Shown in pieces: positions 51,979-60,588 of a stretch of 64,000 bases of DNA. Source of the DNA: Alteribacillus sp041949975 (GTDB taxonomy: Bacteria > Bacillota > Bacilli > Bacillales > Marinococcaceae). The notes beneath the pieces are model-generated. The model saw only the letters and a list, made by a program, of their open reading frames with translations, made no database searches and had not been told where the DNA came from. Location of the stretch: assembly GCF_041949975.1 (NCBI RefSeq), contig NZ_JBHFQG010000001.1:1-64000 (forward strand), given 5' to 3'. Each line of letters starts with the position of its first letter. The first letter of the stretch is position 1. Both the position numbers and the translations under genes were made by a program.

Positions 51979-52967
51979 AAAAAGGTTGTTTAGGATTCAT
52001 TGTTTTATTTTTATTGATTGGAGTTGTAATAAATTTTCCTATTCTCAGTATTGGCTTGGTGGTTGCAGGCTGGGGACTGTATGAATGGAAAATAAATAAA
52101 GATCTCGGCGCCAGGTCAATAAAGCCAGGAATTATTGTATCTTTAGGTGTCTTATTTGTTGTAGTCAGCGCGATGACCAGAACTGCTGAAGAGGTTATAG
52201 AAGAGCAAACCTATCCTTCGAGTGTGGAAACCGATGAAGATCAAAAACAAGAAACAAGTGAAGATCAGAAGTCCGAAAAAGAAAACCATAACAATCGGGA
52301 GACCGAACAAGATAAGGATGAAAAATCTGAAAAAGAAACAGAGCAAGAGTCATCTCAAGACAAAGATGAATCGGCCGAGGTTACATCTGTTGTCGATGGG
52401 GATACCATAAAAGTGAATATGGACGGGGAGGAAGAAAGTGTCCGTCTTCTTTTAGTCGATACCCCAGAGACAAATCATCCAGAGCTTCCCGTTCAAGAAT
52501 ATGGACCGGAAGCTACTGAATTTGCTGAAGAAACCTTAAGTGGAGAAGAAGTGGAACTGGAATACGATGGTCCGAAACGTGACCATTATGATCGTATTCT
52601 TGCTTATATTTGGATAGAAGATGAGATGTTTAATGAAATGCTGTTAGAAGAAGGACTTGCTCGATACGCCTATGAATACGACCCTCCTTATACTCACTCC
52701 GACGTCCTGCAAGCTGCTGAAGAAAAAGCAAAAGAACAAAATAAAGGCGTATGGAGTATGGATGGGTATGTCACAGACGAAGGTTTTGAAATGGAAGACA
52801 ACACTTCTTCCGACGAGTCAGAGCCTGCTTCTAGTTCCTCCGAAGAAAATGTGTACTATGAAAATTGTGATACAGTACGTGCAGCAGGTGCGGCACCGGT
52901 TTATGAAGGCGATCCTGGCTATGATACTCATCTGGACCGAGATGGGGATGGAGTAGGGTGTGAATAA
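51975..52967 (+). CDS. Membrane-anchored thermonuclease (SNase) with C-terminal excalibur domain
   Basis: 330 residues. The TTG start at 51975 overlaps the preceding stop. Two N-terminal hydrophobic spans (about 5-22 and 52-67) are followed by a Glu/Lys/Asp-rich linker (80-135). The staphylococcal-nuclease domain (about 136-270) has VVDGDTIKV, VRLLLVDTPET, PKRDHYDRILAYIW and LLEEGLARYAY, with the catalytic Arg/Glu pattern retained. The C-terminal excalibur motif NCDTVRAAGAAPVYEGDPGY ends in the Ca-binding DRDGDGVGCE. It degrades DNA or RNA outside the membrane in a Ca2+-dependent manner. The acidic linker fits a salt-adapted host. Confidence 0.87.
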   Translation: MKKGCLGFIVLFLLIGVVINFPILSIGLVVAGWGLYEWKINKDLGARSIKPGIIVSLGVLFVVVSAMTRTAEEVIEEQTYPSSVETDEDQKQETSEDQKSEKENHNNRETEQDKDEKSEKETEQESSQDKDESAEVTSVVDGDTIKVNMDGEEESVRLLLVDTPETNHPELPVQEYGPEATEFAEETLSGEEVELEYDGPKRDHYDRILAYIWIEDEMFNEMLLEEGLARYAYEYDPPYTHSDVLQAAEEKAKEQNKGVWSMDGYVTDEGFEMEDNTSSDESEPASSSSEENVYYENCDTVRAAGAAPVYEGDPGYDTHLDRDGDGVGCE

Positions 52968-53079
52968 TGCTAAAATTAACGGCAGAGAAATGAAGTTTAC
53001 GATGGAGATAATGTTTGGATGTGGAAATGAGGAAAAATTCGTTGTTTAGAAGACTTAAATACACTAAATAAGAGTAACA

Positions 53080-53115
53080 TAACCCCGCACTGTTTCATGG
53101 AAGTGCGGGGTTATT
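53080..53115. terminator. Terminator after the nuclease gene
   Basis: TAACCCCGCACT pairs with AGTGCGGGGTTA around GTTTCATGGA, followed by TTTAG. Confidence 0.8.
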
Positions 53116-53244
53116 TAGAGGGGAGTGGGCGGACATAGGATCCGTTCCCCCTGACGCCATCGGCCTCTGCAGATGTTGCTCATAATTTCACTTAGGTTCC
53201 ATACTTTATCGTTCCCTGCGATTGGGTAATACAGTAGTTATCTT

Positions 53245-54150
53245 TTATGAAAAGGGATCTACTGTTGTTTTTTCTTCCTGCTGAATAATAAGGTTTTTAC
53301 GCCAGTTCCGAAATTCAAGGTCGTCAAAGGCAGCGGCCATTTTCATATCATCAATCGCATATAATGCGTCTTCTAATGAGCAATTAACATCTGCTTCACA
53401 ATGGATACGGGCAAGCTGGCGCGAAAGGTGCAGCATCTCGATGTTTTCCTGGATTTTAGCGCGCTGCCCTTTTGTTAAGGCATCTATGTTTTCTAGTATG
53501 CCTTCGATCGTCTCGTGTTCTTTTAAAAGTTTCAGAGCTGTTTTTTCCCCAATGCCGCGGACGCCAGGGTAATTGTCACTTGTGTCTCCCATCAGAGCTT
53601 TTACATCAACCATTTGGGCGGGGGTGATGCCTTTTTCTTCGGTAAAAGAAGCTTCGTTATATTCGGCGTAATTGCCATAGCCTTTTTTCAGCAGCGCAAC
53701 CGTGACGTTTGGCTTCAACAATTGAAGGAGGTCCTGGTCGCCTGACAGGATCAAAACTTCCTCGTTTTTACTGAAAAATCGGCTGAGCGTACCGATACAG
53801 TCATCCGCTTCATAGCCTTCAACGCCAACGTTGGGTATATTCAGTGCGCCGATAACCTCTTTCACGAGATCAAATTGCGGAATTAATTCCTCAGGAGGCG
53901 CTCCTCGGTTCGCTTTGTACTCAGGGTAGAGAGCGTTACGGAAGGTGTGGCTTCCCATATCCCAGCAGCAGATCACGTGAGTCGGATGATATCTATTAAC
54001 GGCTGTAAACAAATGTTTGACAAGGCCGTACACGGCGTTGGTCGGGATGCCTTTACTGTTAACCATATAGTAGTTGCTCATGGCTGTCGCGTAAAATGCC
54101 CGGAATAAAAGGGCCATACCGTCCACAAGCATAATTTTATTTTTTTCCAT
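53245..54150 (-). CDS. ypcP: 5'-3' exonuclease, DNA polymerase I N-terminal-like (YpcP/ExoIX type)
   Basis: 301 residues of the FEN/5'-3' exonuclease fold without a polymerase domain. Metal-binding and substrate motifs are LVDGMALLFRAFYA, CCWDMGSHTFRN with YPEYKANR, EGYEADDCIG, SGDQDLLQLL and ALMGDTSDNYPGVRGIGEKT (H3TH region). It removes RNA primers or 5' flaps, backing up polymerase I; in B. subtilis ypcP becomes important when PolI lacks its exonuclease. AGGAGAGG precedes the start. It is divergent from the PBP gene. Symbol given by family similarity. Confidence 0.87.
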   Translation of the reverse strand: MEKNKIMLVDGMALLFRAFYATAMSNYYMVNSKGIPTNAVYGLVKHLFTAVNRYHPTHVICCWDMGSHTFRNALYPEYKANRGAPPEELIPQFDLVKEVIGALNIPNVGVEGYEADDCIGTLSRFFSKNEEVLILSGDQDLLQLLKPNVTVALLKKGYGNYAEYNEASFTEEKGITPAQMVDVKALMGDTSDNYPGVRGIGEKTALKLLKEHETIEGILENIDALTKGQRAKIQENIEMLHLSRQLARIHCEADVNCSLEDALYAIDDMKMAAAFDDLEFRNWRKNLIIQQEEKTTVDPFS

Positions 54151-54363
54151 ATCTTTATTCCTCTCCTTTTATTACTACGTTTTACTATATCAAAAATTTT
54201 AGGCAGTGTATCGGTGAACTTAACCAGAAATAAAGAATGAATTCGGAAACTCTATCTTATGATATAAGACCAGGGCTTGTTTTCTTGTGGAAGATAAATG
54301 ATATTAAACTTTTTGTCTAGTACAATGGATTTAGGGAAGATTTTGTCGAATGGAGGGGTTAGG

Positions 54364-56373
54364 ATGAAAAAATACGTGCTGCCTATGTTACTGGTCAGTC
54401 TTGCTGCTTGTTCGAACGGTCCGACCCAGGAAGAAGTTATGAATGAATTTGTTTCTGCCTGGAATGAGCAAGATTTTGAAGAAATGTATACATATCTTTC
54501 TAAAGAATCGCAGGATGATATAGATGAAGAGACTTTTGTAGAACGCTATGAATCTATTTATGAGGGTGTCGGGGCAGAGGAGCTTGCCGTGGAAGCAGTG
54601 GGTGTTTCCGAAGAAGAAGAGGGAGATGGGTCCTGGCCCTATGAAGTTTCCATGAAAACTTTGGCCGGAGAGGTTACCTTTACTGGAGAAGCCGAGCTAG
54701 TTGAAGAAGAGCGAGAAGACGGGAAGACATGGAAAGTGAACTGGGATTCATCGTTTATTTTTCCTGAGCTTGAAGAGGGAGAAACCGTACAAGTGGCGTC
54801 AGAAGAGCCGGTTCGCGGAGAAATTTTCGACCGGGAAGGCTCGTCCCTGGCCATCAATTCATCGGTGGAAGAAGCAGGCCTTGTTCCCGGGAAAATGGGC
54901 GATGACACGGTGGAGGAAGTTGCTGATATTATAGATACCGAAGAAGAGGATATCGAAAAAGCATTAGAAGCAGAGTGGGTGTCGGATGATTCGTTTGTAC
55001 CTTTAACAAAAATAAGACCGGATGAAGAGAATACCGCAGAGGAGCTTTTAGAAGTGGATGGAGTAATGATTCAGGATTCTTCTTCACGCTATTATCCATT
55101 TGCTGAAAAAACAGCTCATCTGATCGGATATATTCGTCAAGTCACAGCTGAGGACTTAGAGGAGCTTCCGGAAAATGAATACGGTGCTGGATCCGTCGTC
55201 GGAAGCACCGGACTGGAAAACATTTATGAAGAAGAACTCCGCGGTTCTTCGGGCTGGCGAATCTTTATTCCGGAAAGTGATACGGCCATTGCAGAAAAAG
55301 AAGCAGAAGACGGAGTCGATGTTACCACAACTATAGATGCGTCTTTACAGCAAAAAATGTACGATGAAATGAAAGGCGACGCTGGTGCCGGAGTTGCGTT
55401 TCATCCGAAAACCGGAGAAACACTTGCCCTTGTAAGCACTCCGGCTTATGATCCAAATCATTTTGTATTTGGCTGGCCGGATGGAGAATATGACAAGGCA
55501 AGCGAAGATGAGGAAAATCCTTTTTCCGCAAGGTTTAACAATCGTTATGCTCCCGGATCAACGATAAAGCCGGTTACTGCTTCGATTGCACTGCAGGCCG
55601 GAAGCCTTGATGCGGAGCAAACGAAAACGATAGAAGGAAAGAGCTGGCAGCCAAATGAGAGCTGGGGCGGTTATAAAGTAACACGGGTGTCCGATCGATT
55701 AACCGAAGTGAATTTGCAAGACGCACTAATCACATCAGACAATATATTTTTTGCCCGGGCTGCGCTCGATACCGGCAGTGAGGACTTCACAGAAGGACTG
55801 CGGAGCTTTGGTTTTGAAGAAGATGTGCCGTACGAATTCCCGGTGAACGGTTCTGCGATTGCTAATAACGGATTGGATGAGGAAATATTACTTGCCGATA
55901 CGGGGTACGGGCAAGGACAGATGCTGATGTCGCCTATTCATCTGGCAGTTGTATACACACCGTTTTTGAATGACGGAGATATGTTGACACCAACCCTGAA
56001 TCTTCAAGAGCAGCAGCAAGAAGCATGGCAGGAACAAGTCATTCCAGCAGAAGACACAGAAATAATAACAGAAGGCCTGCGCGGTATTGTGGAAAATGAA
56101 CGCGGTTCTGCGTATGAACCAGTTAAAAATCAGCTCACCATTGCTGGAAAAACAGGAACTGCTGAACTGAAGACAGCTCAAGGTGAAGAGGACGGAACGG
56201 AAAATGGCTGGTTTGTCGCTTATGATTATGAGAAGGAAGACATGCTGATCACCATGATGATCGAAGATGTAAAGGGCCGGGGAGGCAGTGAGTATACCGT
56301 AGAAAAAGTAAAAAATGTGTTTGATAGCAGTGAGCGGAACAAGTCTTTCATATCAAAAGTAAAGAGGCCTTAG
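54364..56373 (+). CDS. Class B penicillin-binding lipoprotein, PBP3/MecA-like
   Basis: 669 residues from the ATG at 54364, nine bases after GGAGGGG. A lipoprotein signal with lipobox LAAC is followed by an NTF2-like MecA_N domain (about 25-130), a PBP dimerisation domain (about 140-320) and a transpeptidase domain. Active-site motifs are Ser399-Thr-Ile-Lys402 (APGSTIKPV), Ser458-Asp-Asn and Lys596-Thr-Gly. MecA_N-bearing PBPs such as PbpC cross-link peptidoglycan, and some have low beta-lactam affinity. Strong acidity (many Glu/Asp in the first 300 residues) fits a halophilic lifestyle. Monocistronic. Confidence 0.9.
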   Translation: MKKYVLPMLLVSLAACSNGPTQEEVMNEFVSAWNEQDFEEMYTYLSKESQDDIDEETFVERYESIYEGVGAEELAVEAVGVSEEEEGDGSWPYEVSMKTLAGEVTFTGEAELVEEEREDGKTWKVNWDSSFIFPELEEGETVQVASEEPVRGEIFDREGSSLAINSSVEEAGLVPGKMGDDTVEEVADIIDTEEEDIEKALEAEWVSDDSFVPLTKIRPDEENTAEELLEVDGVMIQDSSSRYYPFAEKTAHLIGYIRQVTAEDLEELPENEYGAGSVVGSTGLENIYEEELRGSSGWRIFIPESDTAIAEKEAEDGVDVTTTIDASLQQKMYDEMKGDAGAGVAFHPKTGETLALVSTPAYDPNHFVFGWPDGEYDKASEDEENPFSARFNNRYAPGSTIKPVTASIALQAGSLDAEQTKTIEGKSWQPNESWGGYKVTRVSDRLTEVNLQDALITSDNIFFARAALDTGSEDFTEGLRSFGFEEDVPYEFPVNGSAIANNGLDEEILLADTGYGQGQMLMSPIHLAVVYTPFLNDGDMLTPTLNLQEQQQEAWQEQVIPAEDTEIITEGLRGIVENERGSAYEPVKNQLTIAGKTGTAELKTAQGEEDGTENGWFVAYDYEKEDMLITMMIEDVKGRGGSEYTVEKVKNVFDSSERNKSFISKVKRP

Positions 56374-56388
56374 CGGTCTCTTTTTTTC
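56361..56388 (+). terminator. Terminator overlapping the PBP stop codon
   Basis: AGAGGCC pairs with GGTCTCT around TTAGC, followed by TTTTTTTCG. Confidence 0.78.
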
Positions 56389-56523
56389 GAAAGTTGGAAT
56401 TGCCCGTAAACAGGGCAGTCTTTTCATTTAACAAGGTAGCTGCTCACATTAACATCTATATGTACAACCGTATAATCTAGCAAGCAATGAACAACATACT
56501 ATAGCCTGAGGAGGTGAGAACAA

Positions 56524-57279
56524 ATGGGAAAATATTATCGGCCCTTTCATTTCGGTGGAAAACTAGGGATGTATAAAACGTTGTCGAGAAACTCAACATT
56601 TAAAAAATATCTTCCAACGACGAAAAACTTCACTTATAAAAATTTAGTAAAAATGACGAAGAAATTTCCGACTTTATATGTGAAGCCGCAAAGAAGTTCA
56701 AAAGGCAGAGGCATCTATCGAATAAGACGTTTAAAAACAAAATACGAGTGTCGTTCGACGAAGCGGACTAAAACGTTTAAGAACTTATCGAATCTTTATA
56801 AATATATCAAGAGCCAGTCTAAGAAGAAGAGAATCATTCAGCAAGGTATTGCGCTGGAGCATGTGGCAGGGCGCCCATACGACATCCGGGCAACGGTACA
56901 ACGGAAGCTTAAAGGTAAGTGGGCTCGCACTGGAATTAACGGCAGAGTAGGAAAGAAAGATAAAATTGTCACCAACGTAAGCCGTGGGGGGCAAATCTAT
57001 TTGATGGGAGAACTGTACAATAAGCTAGAGTTATCCAAATCTGAACAAAAAAAGCGAGATAGAGAACTGAAAAGCGCTGCTCTGAACATTGCTGAATATT
57101 TAAGTTCAAAGAATAAAAATATCCACGTGTTAGGAATAGATTTCGCGTATGACAAACAGGGGAATTTGTGGGTGTTAGAAATCAACTCAAGGCCTCAATA
57201 TCGGATGCTGAAAAAAGTTGATCCTTCCATGTATAAGCGAATACGTAAATACGCAAGAAGTTATCGGAGAGCAGCCTAG
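56524..57279 (+). CDS. YheC/YheD-family ATP-grasp protein, spore coat-associated type
   Basis: 251 residues preceded by AGGAGGTGAG. The ATP-grasp core includes FPTLYVKPQRSSKGRGIYRI, IIQQGIALEHVAGRPYDIRA, ARTGINGRVGKKDKIVTNVS and LGIDFAYDKQGNLWVLEINS with the metal-binding Glu-x-Asn. YheC/YheD proteins are endospore coat-associated in B. subtilis. This is a short, very basic version (many Lys/Arg). It probably forms an amide or ester bond in the forespore or mother cell, but the substrate is unknown. Monocistronic. Confidence 0.83.
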   Translation: MGKYYRPFHFGGKLGMYKTLSRNSTFKKYLPTTKNFTYKNLVKMTKKFPTLYVKPQRSSKGRGIYRIRRLKTKYECRSTKRTKTFKNLSNLYKYIKSQSKKKRIIQQGIALEHVAGRPYDIRATVQRKLKGKWARTGINGRVGKKDKIVTNVSRGGQIYLMGELYNKLELSKSEQKKRDRELKSAALNIAEYLSSKNKNIHVLGIDFAYDKQGNLWVLEINSRPQYRMLKKVDPSMYKRIRKYARSYRRAA

Positions 57280-57412
57280 TTTATTTCTGGACTCATCAAA
57301 AAGTTTATTCTTTATAAAATAAGCTGAAAATGGAACCGGGATACGTAAAACGGCGTTTCGGTTCTTTTTCATGTTCCAGCCTTTGATTAACATAAAAAAA
57401 ATCCGGCTGAGA

Positions 57413-57449
57413 AAGGATTGCTTCACCCGGGGCGGGGCAATCCTTTTCA
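57413..57449. terminator. Hairpin terminator
   Basis: AAGGATTGC pairs with GCAATCCTT across a GC-rich loop, followed by TTC. It lies between the ATP-grasp gene and the convergent lipoprotein gene. Confidence 0.7.
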
Positions 57450-57594
57450 TACCGGAAAATTTGGGCAGTCTGTCAATGTGGTGGTTTCATGGAAAGTTTT
57501 ACACTTTCGGTAAAAAAATCAATGGTTCGGTATCTTCCTATTAATTAGTGATTCCATTTGCGAAAATGTTAAAATGAATGGCGTGCACTAAACA

Positions 57595-57954
57595 TTAGGC
57601 ACCCTCTTCCATTTCTTCCTCATTGTTTTCTTCAGGAACTTCGGTATCTTCTTCTGTATTGTCGCCTTCTGTATCAGTTTCTTCGTCGCCAGGCTCTTCA
57701 GCGTCTTCTTGTTCTTGACCGCTCTCATCCATACCTTTTTCCATATCTTCTTCCATGTCAGCTTCTTCATTCGTTTCGTCGCCAGCAGGTTCTTCCTTTT
57801 CTCCTTGTTCTCCATCGTCATTTAAGTCAGTACCTGTTTCTTCAGCTGGTTCCTCTTCTCCGGCGGGCGGCTCTTCTTCGGCTTCGCCGCATGCTGTAAG
57901 TACTCCAATGGCCATTAAAGCAGAAGCTGTAGTGTAAAGGAGCTTTTTGTTCAT
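57595..57954 (-). CDS. Extremely acidic small lipoprotein
   Basis: 119 residues. A signal peptide with lipobox LTAC (Cys22) is followed by about 95 residues of which roughly half are Glu or Asp (EEEPPAGEEEPAEETGTDLN, continuing in the same style). The mature part is a disordered acidic brush on the outer membrane face. No enzyme motif. Such proteins are common in halophilic bacilli. The remnant at 37859 has the same design. Its role might be cation binding or cell-surface charge, which is conjecture. Confidence 0.65.
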   Translation of the reverse strand: MNKKLLYTTASALMAIGVLTACGEAEEEPPAGEEEPAEETGTDLNDDGEQGEKEEPAGDETNEEADMEEDMEKGMDESGQEQEDAEEPGDEETDTEGDNTEEDTEVPEENNEEEMEEGA

Positions 57955-58331
57955 CTTGTGTTTCCCCCGTTTCAGGTTAGAATTTAAGACGCTGATTTTA
58001 TATCAGCTAAACATAAACTAGCAAAGTAGGCTCACATGCGTCTATGGATTGCGTCTATTTTTCAATCTGTTTTATACTGTCTCATCACATCGTGGTAATT
58101 ATTGGGTGAAGATGCAATACTTTGGGACTAGTGTTAATTTGCTTTTAATTTGATTAAGAACTGTAAATTTTATGAAGAAAAAATAGACAGCAATATCACA
58201 TATCAATTCCAAGGTGTCCACACCCTTCATGCTTCAAATTGGTCCTCGGCACTATCTGAATTTTTTGTGCATGCTTTCACCTTCTTTCCATACACTAATC
58301 GGTATGAATGAAAAAGATAGGTGAGATGCGT
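57955..58331. other. Intergenic region upstream of the antiporter gene
   Basis: About 375 bp with divergent promoters expected for the lipoprotein and the antiporter. No gene, repeat or strong hairpin is recognised. Confidence 0.5.
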
Positions 58332-59747
58332 ATGGATTCCAATTGGATGTCAATAATTCCGTTTTTGGTCGTTATGCCTATAGCAATTATCACACGACAA
58401 GTGCTACCTGGCCTGATATTAGGTTTGCTCGTGGGTTCGTATATTGTTTCCCCTTCGGTTATTGGTGGAATGCAAGCAATGCTTGGCTATTTGGTGGAAG
58501 CGCTAATTGATGAAAACAACATAAAGATTGTTGTGTTTTTATATGCGTTTTCAGGTTTGATTGGCATGATAAAATTTTGCGGCGGAATAAAAGGGTTTGT
58601 GGAAACAGCATCCGAAAAAATAACCTCAAAAAAAGAAGCGTTGTTTCTTACTTACATTTCAACCATTGGGACATTCAGTGCGCCGACGTTTCGATTTGTT
58701 ACGATTGCCCCCATCATGAAAGCTCTGTTGAAAAAAGTGAAAATGAGCACGAAAGAGCTTGGGTTTGTAATAGAGACTACATCAACGCCTATTATTGTTC
58801 TAATTCCAGTGGCAACCGCTTTTGTGGGTTACATGGTGTCGGTTATCCAGATTTCTGTTAGAAATCAAGCAGACGCAGGAGATCCATACGATTTGTTTTT
58901 ACAAAGCATTCCCTTTAATTTTTTCGCTATTGTTATTATTTTACTGGGTATTTATTTAAGTTTTTTTCATCACTCAAAGTCCAATGCTCCTACACAAATT
59001 GAAGATAACAAAGAAAAGGAAGAAGAAGAGGATGACTGGCATAATTGCCACCCTGCGGTTGCTAAAGAACTGCCGACCAAGCCGTGGAATTTGATCCTTC
59101 CCGTTGTTCTCGTTATTGGTCTCACTTTATTTTTGACATGGTGGGATGGTTTCCAACAAGGATATGGCTTTCCGGAAGCTTTTATTGAAGCAGACGTATT
59201 AGAAGCCATGGTCATTGCGCTTTTAATTACAACACTGATTACTGTCGTTTTTTTCTTATTTCAAAAGTTTAAATTAAAGGATATTATCAACAGCTTTGTA
59301 GTCGGCGGTAATGAATTGATGTCAGTGATTGTGCTGTTGTCTGTGGTGTGGGGTTTATCTTCTGTAACAGAAGAGCTTGGGTTTTCTGATTTTGTTACGG
59401 CACACAGCGGCTGGATTCCTGAGATGTTCATAACGCCGCTTATGTTTATATTCGGAGCAGCGGTCTCTTATTTTATAGGTTCCGCATGGGGGACATGGGG
59501 TATTCTCATGCCGCTTGGAGTGTCTTTGTCAACGGTTGGGGATGTATCGCTGCCTTTAATTATAGGGGCCGTATTTGCAAGCGGTTCTTTTGGAGCGTTT
59601 GCTTCTCCGTTAAGCGATGATACAAATACGATCGCAAGAATATTAAATTTAACAGTAGTAGATTATGCCCATTATAAATTAAAACCGGCCCTCATAGCTG
59701 CTGGAATCGCAACTGTGCTATATACCGGTGCGTCTTTCTTTTTATAA
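58332..59747 (+). CDS. NhaC-family sodium/proton antiporter
   Basis: 471 residues from the ATG at 58332, seven bases after TAGGTGAG. About 11-12 membrane spans are predicted, with a charged cytoplasmic loop (about 220-245; EDNKEKEEEEDDWHN). Signatures of the NhaC/ion-transporter superfamily are GTFSAPTFRFVTIAPIMKAL, GSAWGTWGILMPLGV and GSFGAFASPLSDDTNTIARI. It probably exchanges Na+ for H+. Some members of this family instead exchange carboxylates or amino acids. It lies about 0.8 kb upstream of the hut genes, but an unrelated gene is in between. Confidence 0.85.
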   Translation: MDSNWMSIIPFLVVMPIAIITRQVLPGLILGLLVGSYIVSPSVIGGMQAMLGYLVEALIDENNIKIVVFLYAFSGLIGMIKFCGGIKGFVETASEKITSKKEALFLTYISTIGTFSAPTFRFVTIAPIMKALLKKVKMSTKELGFVIETTSTPIIVLIPVATAFVGYMVSVIQISVRNQADAGDPYDLFLQSIPFNFFAIVIILLGIYLSFFHHSKSNAPTQIEDNKEKEEEEDDWHNCHPAVAKELPTKPWNLILPVVLVIGLTLFLTWWDGFQQGYGFPEAFIEADVLEAMVIALLITTLITVVFFLFQKFKLKDIINSFVVGGNELMSVIVLLSVVWGLSSVTEELGFSDFVTAHSGWIPEMFITPLMFIFGAAVSYFIGSAWGTWGILMPLGVSLSTVGDVSLPLIIGAVFASGSFGAFASPLSDDTNTIARILNLTVVDYAHYKLKPALIAAGIATVLYTGASFFL

Positions 59748-59840
59748 AGGCGCCAGTTTGAATGAACGACCCCACGGGATTCTGGTTTATACCATCTTGT
59801 CCTCCTTTGCATAAGCTGGTGCTATGGAAGGGGGGATACC

Positions 59841-60437
59841 ATGAAAAAAAAGACAGGTACCCGGAAAAATACGGGCAAGAGGTCTAAAAGAAAAAGACGG
59901 AACAAGAAAGATAAAGTTTCGGTTTTGGTTAAAACAAACGGGATAAAAAGTAAAGTTGTTTACCCTATGCCAAAACACCTGCGAATAACAGCAGTTATCA
60001 ACAATCAGTTTACGGATTCACCAAATACCACCCAAATAGCCAGCGGTGCTGGAAAAAGCAGTGCAGCTGGGAATAATGCTGCCCTTAACTCATCGAATAC
60101 CCAGCAGCAGCAGAGTGTGGGAGCACAGGGCAAAGCAAAAAATTTAGGAATGAAGGGCAAGCAGACTCAGCCGTCCAAAAAGAAACGGCGTCGAAAGGAA
60201 GAAAATCAAATTCTTATCGCAATCAATAATCAGCTAAACCGTACAGGTGCTTCTGAAGCAGGTGCTACTCAAGTAGCAAGCGGGGGAGGAAAGTACAGCA
60301 CCGGAGGGACGAATGCTGCTATCAGCAGCTCTAATACGAAACAGCAGCAGTCTGTAGGCGGTGGTAAAAAGGCTTTAGGGCTTAATAAAGGGATGAACAA
60401 TAAACAAAAGAAAAGAAAGCGCGGAAAAAAACGCTAA
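59841..60437 (+). CDS. Very basic protein with two internal ~45-residue repeats
   Basis: 198 residues, preceded by GGAAGGGGGG. A Lys/Arg-rich head (MKKKTGTRKNTGKRSKRKRR), a middle basic linker (PSKKKRRRKEEN) and a basic tail (KKRKRGKKR) enclose two homologous neutral repeats. Repeat 1 (about 50-95) contains AVINNQFTDS, TTQIASGAGKSSAAGNNAAL and SSNTQQQQSVG. Repeat 2 (about 125-172) contains AINNQLNRTG, ATQVASGGGKYSTGGTNAAI and SSNTKQQQSVG. No membrane segment or known domain. Composition suggests binding to DNA or anionic polymer, perhaps in the spore. A terminator follows. Confidence 0.65.
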   Translation: MKKKTGTRKNTGKRSKRKRRNKKDKVSVLVKTNGIKSKVVYPMPKHLRITAVINNQFTDSPNTTQIASGAGKSSAAGNNAALNSSNTQQQQSVGAQGKAKNLGMKGKQTQPSKKKRRRKEENQILIAINNQLNRTGASEAGATQVASGGGKYSTGGTNAAISSSNTKQQQSVGGGKKALGLNKGMNNKQKKRKRGKKR

Positions 60438-60478
60438 AATCATATAAAGCAATTATTTTAAATGGAATAATTTCTTAT

Positions 60479-60510
60479 TAACTCCGAAGTTTACTGTTTC
60501 GGAGTTTTTT
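60479..60510 (+). terminator. Rho-independent terminator
   Basis: AACTCCGAA pairs with TTCGGAGTT around GTTTACTG, followed by TTTTTTG. It isolates the hut genes from the upstream gene. Confidence 0.88.
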
Positions 60511-60588
60511 TGTGGTATCAGCACGCATACCTATAAGTAAAGATAAAAGTTCAACACGATCTTGTTTACTTAGGAAAGGATGAATAAA

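Noticed and set aside
57755..57937. Ser/Pro-rich open frame opposite the acidic lipoprotein
   Set aside because: It is the antisense reading of Glu/Asp-rich codons (GAA/GAG/GAT give TTC/CTC/ATC), a compositional artefact; the lipobox and ribosome site support the minus-strand gene.
60438..60588. HutP-type antitermination leader before hutU
   Set aside because: The hairpin at 60479-60510 directly follows another gene and is a plain terminator; no HutP UAG-triplet array was recognised.
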